A DNA stretch of 64,000 nt from an uncultured Desulfofustis sp. (GTDB lineage: Bacteria; Desulfobacterota; Desulfobulbia; Desulfobulbales; Desulfocapsaceae): assembly GCA_905479735.1 (NCBI GenBank), contig CAJQNS010000061.1:1-64000 (forward strand), read 5' to 3'. Shown piece after piece: positions 34,323 to 43,411 of this stretch. Position 1 is the first letter of the stretch; every line of letters starts with the position of its first letter. The notes beneath the pieces are model-generated. The model was not told the DNA's origin, did not search any database, and worked only from the letters and a program-made list of their open reading frames with translations. Position numbers and translations under genes: made by a program.

Positions 34323-34398
34323 TGGTGCCCCCGGCATGATTCGAACATGCGACACCAGGATTAGGAATCCTGTGCTCTATCCCCTGAGCTACGGGGGC
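34323..34398 (-). tRNA. tRNA-Arg (anticodon CCT)
   Basis: Reading the minus strand from 34398, GCCCCCG pairs with CGGGGGC at the acceptor end, and the 3' end A-CCA is encoded (34323-34326). The anticodon arm is CAGGA-TTCCTAA-TCCTG, giving anticodon CCT for AGG codons. The T arm contains TTCGAATC, and the D arm AGCTCAGGGGATAGAGC. Length 76 bases including CCA. Confidence 0.95.
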
Positions 34399-34643
34399 AT
34401 GGTGGTAGGTATGAGCGGAGCATCCAGCGCTGCGGACGGTCCGGAAGTGTCTTATAGCACCGTCCGAGGCCGGTGTCAATCCATACATGGCAGCATCAGT
34501 GTCGCCAGCTGCTACCTGCTCTCAGCACTGCTGGGCTGCTCCAACGACGCCTCTCTCATGGTTCGTCTAGATGATCACCTCGAGTTCAGGCAGCCGGTGC
34601 TCACTCTTGATGCGGCGGGGCCAGTTAAATAACAAAGTTCTCG
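34399..34643. other. Intergenic region between tRNA-Arg and glgC
   Basis: About 245 bases. It contains no credible gene; a plus-strand frame at 34336-34632 runs across the tRNA and is not a gene. It presumably holds the tRNA promoter on the minus strand and the glgC 3' end. I see no strong T-run terminator for the glgC pair. Confidence 0.3.
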
Positions 34644-35912
34644 TCAAGTCAGTGATTCCCCATCCTGCAGCAGAGGAGTGCTATAATCCTCTTCCTGAGC
34701 GTTGCATTTGATGATGCAGTTGCGGCCTACTTTCATCTTTTCAGGAATCCTGGCTTTTTCTCCAACCAGGGTAATACCGGTATAAAGGTGCTTGGGATAG
34801 AGCCGATTGGCGATATCGTGATGGTCACCGATGCCGACGGATGAGTTGGCTCCGAATCTGGTAAATTTGTCACATATGACAAGATCTACCTCGGCCTTGG
34901 TCTCTACCACACAGTCTCTGAACAGTATAGAGTCTTTGACAAGCGCGCCCTCCTCGACTACTACGCCGGGCGACAGTACCGAATTCACGACTGTGCCATT
35001 GACCACACAACCGGCTGATATCAGTGAATTATCAACCCTGGCACTGAGGCCGTATCTGGCGGCCGGCCGATCTGCCCGGCGTTCCTCTGCCTCAACATTG
35101 GTGCGAATCTGCCAGCGCTCCAGAGAAATGGGGCCGTCCTGTTTCAACAGGTCCATATTCGCTTCCCAGTAAGCCTGAATGGTGCCGACGTCACGCCAGT
35201 AGCCGTAAAACGGATAGGCGAAGACGTTGTCATACTCAATTGCCCAGGGCAGGATGTGCATACCGAAATCTATCTCACTGCCTGAGCGGGCCAGGCTTTT
35301 CAATAGATAATCGCGGGTAAACACGTAAATACCCATGGAGGCCAAATTGGTTTTCGGCACCTCTGGCTTTTCCTCCCAGTCAACGATGCGCCCATCATCG
35401 TTGGTGATTCCCGCCCCGAACTGATGAATCTGCTCCATCGGAACCACCATCATGCCAACCGTCACATCGGCCTTTTTGGAGCGATGAAATTCCAGCATCG
35501 CGTCAAAATCCATATGGTAGATATGGTCTCCGGAAAGAATAACCACCTCATCGGCCTCGTTGGCCTCGATGAAATCGACATTACGTCTCACCGCGTCGGC
35601 TGTTCCCTGATACCAGTCACTATCTTTGGAGCCGGTCCGGGGCGGCAGTATCTTGACGCCGCGGGTACGTCCGGTAAAATCCCAGGCCTCGCCCATGCCG
35701 ATATGGCTCATCAGGGACAGCGGCTTATACTGAGTGAGCACGCCAACCCTGGTCAACCCGGAATTCATCACATTACTGAGGCTGAAATCAATGATCCGGT
35801 AAATACCGCCGAAGGTGACCGCCGGCTTGGCCCGTTTTTCGACCAGCAGGTTGAGACGGCTGCCGACCCCGCCAGCCAGCAGCAGTACGAGCGCATCCTC
35901 TGGTTTTCTCAT
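34644..35912 (-). CDS. glgC: Glucose-1-phosphate adenylyltransferase
   Basis: A 422-residue ADP-glucose pyrophosphorylase, which makes ADP-glucose from glucose-1-phosphate and ATP for glycogen synthesis. The nucleotide-binding motif is VLLLAGGVGSRLNLLVEKRAKPAVTFGG, listed here in two parts: LAGGVGSRL and KRAKPAVTFGG (residues 10-37). SGDHIYHMD (near 120), WEEKPEVP, and FYGYWRDVGTIQAYWEANMDLL (near 250) are typical, and a left-handed beta-helix ends the protein. The start at 35912 overlaps the preceding gene's stop as ATGA, with GGGGAGGGTG upstream; the ATG at 35948 is inside the neighbour. Confidence 0.88.
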   Translation of the reverse strand: MRKPEDALVLLLAGGVGSRLNLLVEKRAKPAVTFGGIYRIIDFSLSNVMNSGLTRVGVLTQYKPLSLMSHIGMGEAWDFTGRTRGVKILPPRTGSKDSDWYQGTADAVRRNVDFIEANEADEVVILSGDHIYHMDFDAMLEFHRSKKADVTVGMMVVPMEQIHQFGAGITNDDGRIVDWEEKPEVPKTNLASMGIYVFTRDYLLKSLARSGSEIDFGMHILPWAIEYDNVFAYPFYGYWRDVGTIQAYWEANMDLLKQDGPISLERWQIRTNVEAEERRADRPAARYGLSARVDNSLISAGCVVNGTVVNSVLSPGVVVEEGALVKDSILFRDCVVETKAEVDLVICDKFTRFGANSSVGIGDHHDIANRLYPKHLYTGITLVGEKARIPEKMKVGRNCIIKCNAQEEDYSTPLLQDGESLT

Positions 35913-37162
35913 CGCAGCACCCTCCCCGCTTCCAGCAATCCGGGCCATTTATCCCGATCGAGCTCAGGTGAAATGGTAACACCTCGTCCCATCTTAGTTC
36001 CAGCCGGAACCCTGTTATTCCAGCCGACAACTGCAATCTGTTTTTTCGAGTCTCCGTGATCGATGCCGATCTGTACATCATCCTCGTAGATTGTATTTAC
36101 ATCTGAAATCATCTTATCGAATCTGCAGTTTCTGCCAATCACGTTGCTGAAAAAGATCACCGAATTTTCAACCACGGCACCAGGACTTACATGAACGCCC
36201 GGAAACAGAATCGAATTTACGACTTTGCCTTCGACCGCGCAGCCATTGTAGATTAAGCTGTTTCGCACATCAGCATTCTTGCCTATGAGAGCGGGCTGAT
36301 AGTCTCTTAACCCCCGGTGATCGAGGTTGGTCCTTATTCCCCAGCGCTCTAAATCGATCAGCGGCTGGTCTCCAAGAAGGTCCATGTTTGCCTTCCAATA
36401 TTCCAGTACCGTTCGGGTATAACCCCAGTAGCCGTTAAACTTGTAGCCATAGATTCGACTTCCCTGCCGCATCAGCCGGGGAATAATGTCATGGCCGAAC
36501 TCGAAGGATTCGTCCGCCTGGTTTTCCTCCAGTACACGGTAAAGTACCTCCGGCTTGAAACATAGCACGGTAAGCGACGACCACTCACCTTCGGGATTCT
36601 CGCTCTTTTCCTGGTAGTTGGTAAGTTTTCCGCCTCGATCACCGTCCTCATGATCGAGGTGCGCCATGCCGAAACGGGACGCTCTAGCTTTCTCCACCCG
36701 CTTACAGACCACCGTCAGGTCGGCGTCTTTTTCATGATGGTAGGCGATAACGTCCCGGTAATCCATCTGATAGATATGATCGCCGGAGAGGATTAGAATC
36801 TCCTCGGGACGATGATACTGAACGAAATCGAGATTTTTATAGACAGAATCCGCCGAGCCCCTATACCAGTCCTGCTGTTCTGAATCGATAAAGGGCGGCA
36901 GGATGGAAACTCCTCGATATCGGCCAATCATGTCCCAGGCTGCACCGGTGCCGATGTGGTTGATTAGAGAATAACTGCGGTATTGGCTGAGAATGGCAAT
37001 CTGTTCGATCCCCGAATTCATAAGATTTGACAGGGCAAAATCTATCACCCTGGCAAATCCGCCGAATGGCACCGCCGCTTTGGGCCGATAATAGGTGAGC
37101 ACATTGAGCTCATCTGCTCTGCCCCCGGCCAGAATCATCGCAAGTGTCGTCGGTTTCAACAT
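35909..37162 (-). CDS. GlgC-like sugar nucleotidyltransferase with divergent N-terminal loop
   Basis: A 417-residue paralogue of the following glgC. I start at the ATG at 37162, after GGAG at 8 bases; the ATG at 37189 adds a 9-residue tail without support. The fold is intact: SGDHIYQMDYRDV, YQEKSENPEGEW, YGYKFNGYWGYTRTVLEYW. However, the phosphate-binding loop reads LAGGRADELNVLTYYRPKAA, lacking the usual G-x-R-L of LAGGxGxRL. Related genes with a GGRxxEL loop exist in this group, so it may be a distinct subfamily with altered catalysis or a regulatory subunit. The stop overlaps glgC by four bases, so both are coupled. Confidence 0.82.
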   Translation of the reverse strand: MLKPTTLAMILAGGRADELNVLTYYRPKAAVPFGGFARVIDFALSNLMNSGIEQIAILSQYRSYSLINHIGTGAAWDMIGRYRGVSILPPFIDSEQQDWYRGSADSVYKNLDFVQYHRPEEILILSGDHIYQMDYRDVIAYHHEKDADLTVVCKRVEKARASRFGMAHLDHEDGDRGGKLTNYQEKSENPEGEWSSLTVLCFKPEVLYRVLEENQADESFEFGHDIIPRLMRQGSRIYGYKFNGYWGYTRTVLEYWKANMDLLGDQPLIDLERWGIRTNLDHRGLRDYQPALIGKNADVRNSLIYNGCAVEGKVVNSILFPGVHVSPGAVVENSVIFFSNVIGRNCRFDKMISDVNTIYEDDVQIGIDHGDSKKQIAVVGWNNRVPAGTKMGRGVTISPELDRDKWPGLLEAGRVLR

Positions 37163-37253
37163 CGCCTGTCTCCGAACAGTGTGGTTCACTCAGACCAAAT
37201 TGGTCTGGTGAAAAATTTCAGTGTGAATGCAGGCAGCGGTGCAGCCGAATGGG

Positions 37254-38276
37254 CTACTTCATATGACGTGAAGTAAGACGCTTCAGAGTCTGCGTGTTAA
37301 TGTCATATTCGGTTAATTCAAGTGCTTTGAGTGGAATCTCCGCCCGAGCTGCACCTTTATGCCCTCCGGCTGGTCCCAAATGACCAAAAACCCGGGTGGC
37401 CAGTTTACCAGCGCTTTTACGATACCCATCACAGCGGAAGATGACAACCAGTTTGTCGTTGTAAATACCGGAAACCAATACCCAGTCGATATCGGAGACA
37501 TGGTTGAGGAAATCGGCAATGATAACCAGGACGTCGGGACTTCTTACCCTGCCGATGTGGGTGTAGAACCTGCCTTTTGAGTATTGCAGTTCATTGAGTG
37601 CAGTACTGAAGTATTTGAGTTCGGAACGACGCAGGTCTGTTAACTCAAATTTTCTGACCAGGTTACGGTTGGCTATGTCGAACAGATACCTGAAGGAGAT
37701 GCCATCCGCCAGCCGAGACTCTTTTTCGAAATCTCCGGTGTCGACCTTGATCCCGTAGAATAATGCCGTTGCCAGGGCCACGGAGGGTTTCATGTTAGCC
37801 GCCCGCAGGTACTCCACCAGCATCGAAGACGCAGCACCGTAATCGGGCCTTATATCGACATAGGTGGCATCCCATTCATTGCTGATGGGGTGATGATCGA
37901 TGATGGCATCGAACGAAATTCTTTCAAAGGACGGAAGATGATCGGGTTGGGAATCGACTATGACCTTCTTTGTATAATCTCCAGTTTTGACCGAACTGAG
38001 CTTTTCCAGAGGAATTCTCAACCGTTCGATCATCGCCAGGTTGTTCAGGCGCGTGACCTCGTTCGGGTGAGCAATGGTAATGTGCTTGACCCGGTATCTG
38101 AGCAGTCTTTTGACCGCCATCGCACAGGCGAGAGAATCGGGATCTGCGTTGATGCAGACCAGAACGGTGTCTTCTTTGTCAAATACGCTCCAGAACTCCG
38201 CCAAGCGAATTTTGGCAGACTTTTTATACGACTGTTCACAGAGATTAACACCGTTCGCTTTATGTTTTCTCGCCAT
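37254..38276 (-). CDS. DHH-family phosphoesterase (NrnA-like)
   Basis: A 340-residue protein with a DHH domain followed by DHHA1. Motif I is CINADPDSLACAMAV (near residue 40, with the metal-binding D-x-D form NADPD), motif II VDSQPDHL (near 105), motif III FDAIIDHHPIS (DHH, near 125), and the C-terminal GHLGPAGGHKGAARAEIPL is the DHHA1 substrate motif. NrnA-type enzymes degrade short oligoribonucleotides or cyclic-dinucleotide products and may dephosphorylate pAp. The start could also be the ATG at 38294. A 19-base hairpin (CTGACTGC-CTT-GCAGTCAG, 38318-38336) lies in its 5' leader. Confidence 0.8.
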   Translation of the reverse strand: MARKHKANGVNLCEQSYKKSAKIRLAEFWSVFDKEDTVLVCINADPDSLACAMAVKRLLRYRVKHITIAHPNEVTRLNNLAMIERLRIPLEKLSSVKTGDYTKKVIVDSQPDHLPSFERISFDAIIDHHPISNEWDATYVDIRPDYGAASSMLVEYLRAANMKPSVALATALFYGIKVDTGDFEKESRLADGISFRYLFDIANRNLVRKFELTDLRRSELKYFSTALNELQYSKGRFYTHIGRVRSPDVLVIIADFLNHVSDIDWVLVSGIYNDKLVVIFRCDGYRKSAGKLATRVFGHLGPAGGHKGAARAEIPLKALELTEYDINTQTLKRLTSRHMK

Positions 38277-38317
38277 TAATGGTAACCGTGACATTCTATC
38301 AGGACCGGGCGCTCCCC

Positions 38318-38336
38318 CTGACTGCCTTGCAGTCAG
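38318..38336. repeat. Perfect inverted repeat in the nrnA leader
   Basis: CTGACTGC and GCAGTCAG form an 8-base stem with a 3-base loop. It is about 40 bases before the nrnA start on the minus strand, so it may be a leader hairpin or operator. No T-run follows on either strand. Confidence 0.4.
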
Positions 38337-38784
38337 CCTTCCCGTCCTTCTTGTGAGTTAATCTCCACCCAGTAGCAGGCCTCGAATGGACTGTACCCTC
38401 CGTCCAGTACTTCACCTGCACTATAGATTGTCAGCCACCTCCGGTTGAGTTTAGCCTCGAGCTGCTCCGGACTTCTCACGAGACAGAAAGGCTGCCTGGC
38501 GCAGAGATCTCGAATTGCCAGACAGCCGAACGAGCTGTTAGTATAACACAGGTATAACTAAAAATTCAAGCCGCAGAAACAGCTGCAAGCTATTGTAATC
38601 AGGAAAATTATAGGTTGGCCTAAATCAGCCGAAAGGATGTTTGTCAATTTAACACCGGTTCATTAGCCTTCTGTTCCCAGGAATTGCCCGGTGCGCTCAA
38701 TCCCTTATTCTTGACTGAATCAGATGGTAATGGTAGGTAAATTGACTCAACCTGTGCTGATTCATTTTATGGAATTCGACCACT
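38337..38784. other. Intergenic region upstream of crcB
   Basis: About 450 bases between divergent nrnA and crcB. I see no gene in it. I looked for the fluoride riboswitch pattern expected before crcB and found only a weak partial resemblance around ATCAGATGGTAATGG near 38720, not enough to call. Confidence 0.35.
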
Positions 38785-39168
38785 ATGATCAAAATTCTCG
38801 CGGTGGCACTTGGGGGAGCAATAGGCTCAACCGGCAGGTACTTGACCTCGCTGGCCGTCGAATCGTTCTCCAACTCAAGATTTCCCTATGAGACTCTGGC
38901 GGCCAACCTGATCGGCTGTTTTCTGATCGGACTGCTCTGGGGATACTTTGAACGATTGACTATCAGCAATGAATTCAGGCTATTTCTGTTTACCGGCGTC
39001 CTCGGCGGTTATACAACTTTTTCGGCCTTTGCCAGGGAAAACATACAATTTTTCAAAACGGGAGAGCCCTTCTCTGCCCTGAGCTACATACTTGTCAGTA
39101 ATCTCATCGGTCTCAGCCTTGTGGCTGTGGGGTTTTTGATTTCCACCCACCTTATACACTCGAACTGA
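38785..39168 (+). CDS. crcB: CrcB/Fluc fluoride channel
   Basis: A 127-residue fluoride-specific channel protein with four membrane helices that dimerises in antiparallel orientation in the inner membrane. Motifs: GGAIGSTGRYLTS near the N-terminus, the ANLIGCFLIGLLWG helix with the pore Asn (near residue 41), and TGVLGGYTTFSAFARE (near residue 76-91) containing the Thr-Thr-Phe-Ser track. It protects enzymes by expelling F-. It lies 14 bases upstream of the LptG-like gene and probably shares its promoter. No fluoride riboswitch was found. Confidence 0.93.
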   Translation: MIKILAVALGGAIGSTGRYLTSLAVESFSNSRFPYETLAANLIGCFLIGLLWGYFERLTISNEFRLFLFTGVLGGYTTFSAFARENIQFFKTGEPFSALSYILVSNLIGLSLVAVGFLISTHLIHSN

Positions 39169-39182
39169 TATTCAAACCTTTT

Positions 39183-40265
39183 ATGCAGCTTCTCGACCGC
39201 TATCTGCTGGCCCAGTTTATCCGGCATTTTCTAACGCTGAACATTGCATTTACCTCCCTTTACCTGCTAATCGATTTTTTCGAGAAATTCGACGAATTCT
39301 CCGAGGCGGGCAAACCGATGTCATTGGTCATCAGCTTTTTTATGCTCAATCTGCCCTATGTGGTGGATCAGCTCAATCCGGTTCTGATCCTGCTCTCCGG
39401 GGTCATCACCTTTGGGGTTCTCAACAACAATAATGAGCTGCTGGCTCTGAAAGCTGCCGGAATCCCTCTTCGCAAAATAATCAGACCCATCCTTATTGGC
39501 TCGGTAATAGCCACCGCCATTTTCATCATCACGGCCCAACTGCTGCTGCCCAAGACTATCGCCGTTACCAACGATATCTGGTTCGAACAAGTACGGGGCA
39601 AAGTACCTCTGGGAATCTTCAGAAACGGCAGATATTATTTCAAGGGAAACGAAGGCTTTTACTCATTTCAATGGCCCAATAAAGAAAAAATAATTTTCAG
39701 GGATTTTTCCTATTCGACCTGGGACGAGAATTACAATATCAAATCACTCGCCAGTGCCGAGTTTGCCAATTGGGTTCCGCCGATGTGGGTGCTGAAAACC
39801 GGACAGATCATCGAACGTGACGAAACCGGATCTTTCATTTCCAAACCCTTCAAAGTTTTCACTCAGCGTTTCCCTGAAACCCCCGATGATTTTCTTGTCC
39901 CGGAGTACGAGTCAGCAGAGAAGTCACTCACCGGGCTTTTCAGTGATATTAGCAAACAGGACCTTGCCATCGAAAAGACTCGCGCACGGGCTGAATTTTA
40001 TGGCCGCATCTCATACTTATTACTCGGCATCCCTCTTCTCTTGCTAGGATTACCAATATTGATAATTTCATATCAGAAATGGGGACGTGACTTATCTATT
40101 GCCATTCCAGTAAGTTGCTTCATGGCCTTCTTTGCCTGGGGCATCTGGGGAACTTTACAGTCTCTGGCTAAAGCGGGAACCTTGTGGCCAATACCCGCAG
40201 CTTTTTCTGTTAATATACTTTTCGCATTTATTGGTATTTATCTGCTCCAAAAACAGGATAATTGA
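39183..40265 (+). CDS. lptG: LptG/LptF-family lipopolysaccharide export permease
   Basis: A 360-residue YjgP/YjgQ permease of the LPS export machine. The N-terminal DRYLLAQFIRHFLTLNI and NNNNELLALKAAGIPLRKI (near residue 78-96, the coupling helix) are typical. Helices lie at about 15-40, 60-85, 100-120, then a periplasmic beta-jellyroll (about 130-260), and three C-terminal helices including YLLLGIPLLLLGLPILI. LptF and LptG form a heterodimer with LptB. Only one permease gene is in this window, so the partner must be elsewhere. LptG is a better guess than LptF from its length and C-terminal pattern. Confidence 0.82.
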   Translation: MQLLDRYLLAQFIRHFLTLNIAFTSLYLLIDFFEKFDEFSEAGKPMSLVISFFMLNLPYVVDQLNPVLILLSGVITFGVLNNNNELLALKAAGIPLRKIIRPILIGSVIATAIFIITAQLLLPKTIAVTNDIWFEQVRGKVPLGIFRNGRYYFKGNEGFYSFQWPNKEKIIFRDFSYSTWDENYNIKSLASAEFANWVPPMWVLKTGQIIERDETGSFISKPFKVFTQRFPETPDDFLVPEYESAEKSLTGLFSDISKQDLAIEKTRARAEFYGRISYLLLGIPLLLLGLPILIISYQKWGRDLSIAIPVSCFMAFFAWGIWGTLQSLAKAGTLWPIPAAFSVNILFAFIGIYLLQKQDN

Positions 40266-40771
40266 TCTACAATCAAATTCATACTGAGAAGATATCTACC
40301 AATATAGCATCTTCGTTCCACATTAGATTAAGTTCAATTGACATAATTTTTAGAGAGATCTTATGGTTTGGCATTTAGAATAATTGAACAACCGATTTGA
40401 GACGTGTCTGAGTATTCAACGATGGAAAACCCAATGATTAGCAGATAGATTCTAGAAATATTCACTTTTGAGGAATCAGGCGATAAGAGCTTAATCGACA
40501 CAAATTCGGGATGTTTAGATGAGAGTTAATGCTGGATAAAGGGTGCTCGCACCCAAAACGCTGTCCAGGACTACCAGGTCACAGGATAATTGCTTTACTT
40601 ACGAATGCGACCTCATCGGTCGTTGCGTTAGTTAACACCTTTTGAATACAGGAAAAAAACAGGAAATTCCAACCAAAAGAAAGAGGAAGAACTCTCATTT
40701 AGCTTGGCATAGCAAATGGGGGAAGGTCACTGGAACTAAAATATACGAGCTCTAACGAAAGGCTATTGTTA
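40266..40771. other. Gene-free region between lptG and the arylsulfotransferase-like gene
   Basis: About 500 bases with stops in all frames. The genes converge here. It contains a short perfect palindrome, GGGTGCTCGCACCC (40541-40554), and a second small hairpin near 40605-40625 (CGACC-TCATC-GGTCG), neither followed by a T-run. No RNA gene recognised. Confidence 0.35.
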
Positions 40772-42097
40772 CTAATTGCAGGCTAAATCCGCCAGCCAGG
40801 ATAGATCCATCTCCTCGCCTGAGATGTATCGAGACCAATGCAATGCTCCCACGGTATTTTCAGAAACTGCATTGACATATTCCCATCTAACTTTCTCTTC
40901 GGATACACGCAAAATTCTGGATAAATCTGTCTGCTCGATATAGAGATCACCGTTAGCAAGAATCTTTGATCGCCCCTGGGTTTTGGACTTAATTCCTTCT
41001 TTGGCCATTAAGTTGGAGTAAGGTTTAGTAACAGCATCCGTTTGCGGATCATAGATATATATTTCGGATCTTTCCTTCTGCACAAACCTATTGCCTGTCT
41101 TCTCGTAGCCTCTCACAATGTCATTTCCAAAAATGGAGTAACGACCGTCAGAGAGCTGATTTATGTCATGCTGATTCAGCCAGGGTCCTACTTTCAGCCA
41201 TTTAAAAGAACCTGATCGTGGATCAAGCAGAGCAACGGTTGAGAGATGACGACTACTCAAGAGAATGTCTCCAGTTTTTGCCTCGTTATTGTCTTTTAAG
41301 ATAGGTTGTGCATCATTTAAATGGATCCTATCTTTCTCAAATTGACCGATACCATAGATCAACCATCCGTATCCATTTTCCAGCAAATGCTTGGTTATTG
41401 AAAACTCTTCAAGAATTTCGCCCTCTGGTGAAATTATAGCAACCCCGTCATCTCGAATTGGTAAGACTGTATTGGGCCCATCTCCATCAATTTTACTGCA
41501 GGTAACGATATTGCCTTCATGATTCAGCTCAATCGAGTGATGAAATCGATGATCAAGCACCCAGACGATATTATTACAGGCGTCGAGGCGGACCATTGGG
41601 CCAGCACCTGAGGTGAAGATCAAACTGCCATCTTCAAGCAGAAGCGGGTGCATTGCTCTATAGCCTTTCGGTGTATTTGGACCAGTAGTATGATTTGGTG
41701 TTTGTGCCAGAATGGTGCTGATAGGGGGTGTCCACCTGTGGATCACCTGGTTGTCTGCCAGTGCTAGGAGTTCGACAATGACTTGATTTTGCTCCTTCCT
41801 GAAGGCAGAAATCAGTAAATATCCCTCGTCGTGGAACTGCGGATCTCTCAATTGCAGACCAGAAATCGTATATTTTGTCTTATATTCCTGATGATGAAGC
41901 TGTAGCTTTTCTGTGGTTGACTTTTTGGGGCCTTCCTTAAACGTCAAATACGCATTCAATTCTTCCCACACACCGCCTATATGTTTCCACGGAAATATTT
42001 CATGTTTCCCAGCAGCCACTCCCCATACGAAGAAACTGAAGGCGATAAAATATATTACAGCAAGTAGGGGGATCAGACCTTTTTTGAATTTAGGCAT
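40772..42097 (-). CDS. Arylsulfotransferase-like beta-propeller protein
   Basis: A 441-residue protein with one N-terminal membrane anchor (about residues 8-27) and a periplasmic six-bladed propeller of the arylsulfotransferase (ASST) family. Key stretches are LDHRFHHSIELNHEGNIV (near residue 185, with histidines at the active-site position), DRIHLNDAQPI (255), DILLSSRHLSTVALLDP (about 275, Arg-His pair) and LNQHDINQLSDGRYSIFGND (310). Classical ASSTs transfer sulfate between phenols without PAPS. Whether this member does so is unknown; the His residues are kept. It is transcribed alone. Confidence 0.75.
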   Translation of the reverse strand: MPKFKKGLIPLLAVIYFIAFSFFVWGVAAGKHEIFPWKHIGGVWEELNAYLTFKEGPKKSTTEKLQLHHQEYKTKYTISGLQLRDPQFHDEGYLLISAFRKEQNQVIVELLALADNQVIHRWTPPISTILAQTPNHTTGPNTPKGYRAMHPLLLEDGSLIFTSGAGPMVRLDACNNIVWVLDHRFHHSIELNHEGNIVTCSKIDGDGPNTVLPIRDDGVAIISPEGEILEEFSITKHLLENGYGWLIYGIGQFEKDRIHLNDAQPILKDNNEAKTGDILLSSRHLSTVALLDPRSGSFKWLKVGPWLNQHDINQLSDGRYSIFGNDIVRGYEKTGNRFVQKERSEIYIYDPQTDAVTKPYSNLMAKEGIKSKTQGRSKILANGDLYIEQTDLSRILRVSEEKVRWEYVNAVSENTVGALHWSRYISGEEMDLSWLADLACN

Positions 42098-42490
42098 GCG
42101 GTTTCAGGTAATTGGAGTTTCTGGGTTGAATTACAGGGCCCCTTTATAACATATTGGGATAAAGTTAAAAGAATTTTGGATCTATATTTCTTTACATGCT
42201 GCTCTATCCAGAGTCGTACTCAGAGCTATAATTAATTCAGACTGAGGTGTTAGGTTTAAGGAAAGACTTTTCAATTCAGAAACGAACTAGTAGTTACCAT
42301 AGTTTATATCAGGATATAATCCTGGAAATTTGTTTTCTCCATATTATTCGAGCTGATTATGATTAGCCTAATGTGGTATCAACATATAGTCGATCAGGGA
42401 GATTGATATAATATTTCAAATGTTTCTGATCTGGGAACACGTGAGCAACTTCAGATAATCAATCAAAGCACGACAATCAGATTGAAAGGT
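42098..42490. other. Intergenic region before the DUF362 gene
   Basis: About 390 AT-rich bases between divergent genes. No gene or RNA structure recognised; it should carry promoters for both neighbours. Confidence 0.3.
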
Positions 42491-43342
42491 ATGAATCAAG
42501 ACAGGACATGCAGAGACAAAGGTGTGGTCTGGAGCGGTGAATTCTATAACTACCGCGAATCGCTACCGCCCCTTCTAGACGCCACAGGCCTTCTGACCAA
42601 GCTTGCCGGCCACCAAAGGGTGTTGATCAAGCCCAATCTGGTGGAGGCGCTTGATCCGCCGATCACCACCCACATTGACATGGTGGAAGCACTGGTCGAT
42701 TATATATTGTTTCACAATTCCGAGATCCGGATCATAGTCGGTGAAGGAACCGGAGCACTTGAATACGACACCTTCCACTGCTTCGAACAGCTGGGTTACC
42801 TGAAACTGCTGGACAAGGAACGGGTCCAGCTGCTCGATCTCAATATCGAGCCCTGCCGCCGTCTCACCAACGACGCTTGTAAGCGCTGGCCCGAGCTCTA
42901 TCTGCCGGAGCTGTTATTCGACTGTTTCCTGATTTCAGTGCCGGTGCTCAAGGCCCACTCGCTATGCCGCGTCACCCTGACCATGAAAAACATGATGGGC
43001 TGCGCACCGCCGGTCCACTATCAGCAGGGCGGGGCCTGGGGTAAATCGTCGTTTCATTCGCGACTGGACGAGGCAGTTTTCGACCTTAACCTTTACCGGG
43101 CAGCAGATTTTACTGTTATAGATGGTGCCGTCGGTATGGCCAAGGCCCATCTGTGGGGACCGACCTGCAATCCGCCGGTCAATAAAATCATCGCCTCTTA
43201 CGATCCGGTGGCGGTCGATGCCTACGGAACCTCGCTGCTCAAAAAATCATGGAAGGATGTCGGCCATATCTGGATGGCCAATGGCGTTCTTGGTCAGGCG
43301 GAGCCGCTCGACATCCGAGAGCCGGCTGTCGCCTTAAAATAG
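42491..43342 (+). CDS. DUF362-domain protein
   Basis: A 283-residue cytoplasmic protein of the DUF362 family, without the ferredoxin domain often fused to it. Typical motifs are VLIKPNLVEALDPPITTHID (near residue 45), VGEGTGALEYDTFHCFEQLG (about 85), LKAHSLCRVTLTMKNMMGC (155) and SYDPVAVDAYGTSLL (about 238). The function of the family is not settled; members occur in anaerobes with iron-sulfur or redox proteins. The start could be the TTG at 42482; I prefer the ATG at 42491, but neither has an ideal ribosome site. It stands alone before a bidirectional terminator. Confidence 0.8.
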   Translation: MNQDRTCRDKGVVWSGEFYNYRESLPPLLDATGLLTKLAGHQRVLIKPNLVEALDPPITTHIDMVEALVDYILFHNSEIRIIVGEGTGALEYDTFHCFEQLGYLKLLDKERVQLLDLNIEPCRRLTNDACKRWPELYLPELLFDCFLISVPVLKAHSLCRVTLTMKNMMGCAPPVHYQQGGAWGKSSFHSRLDEAVFDLNLYRAADFTVIDGAVGMAKAHLWGPTCNPPVNKIIASYDPVAVDAYGTSLLKKSWKDVGHIWMANGVLGQAEPLDIREPAVALK

Positions 43343-43357
43343 GTTTCAGCAAAGAAA

Positions 43358-43390
43358 AAAGGGGAGAACGGCTGACCGTCCTCCCCTTTC
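43358..43390. terminator. Bidirectional terminator between DUF362 and FKBP genes
   Basis: AAAGGGGAG pairs with CTCCCCTTT, extended by ACGG with CCGT around a 4-base loop. The A-run on the left and T-rich tail on the right allow termination in both directions, fitting two convergent genes ending at 43342 and 43412. Confidence 0.85.
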
Positions 43391-43411
43391 TATTAATTGC
43401 GGATAAAGCTA

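Noticed and set aside
38560-38784. Fluoride riboswitch before crcB
   Set aside because: Only a weak resemblance (ATCAGATGGTAATGG). The required pseudoknot strands could not be placed.
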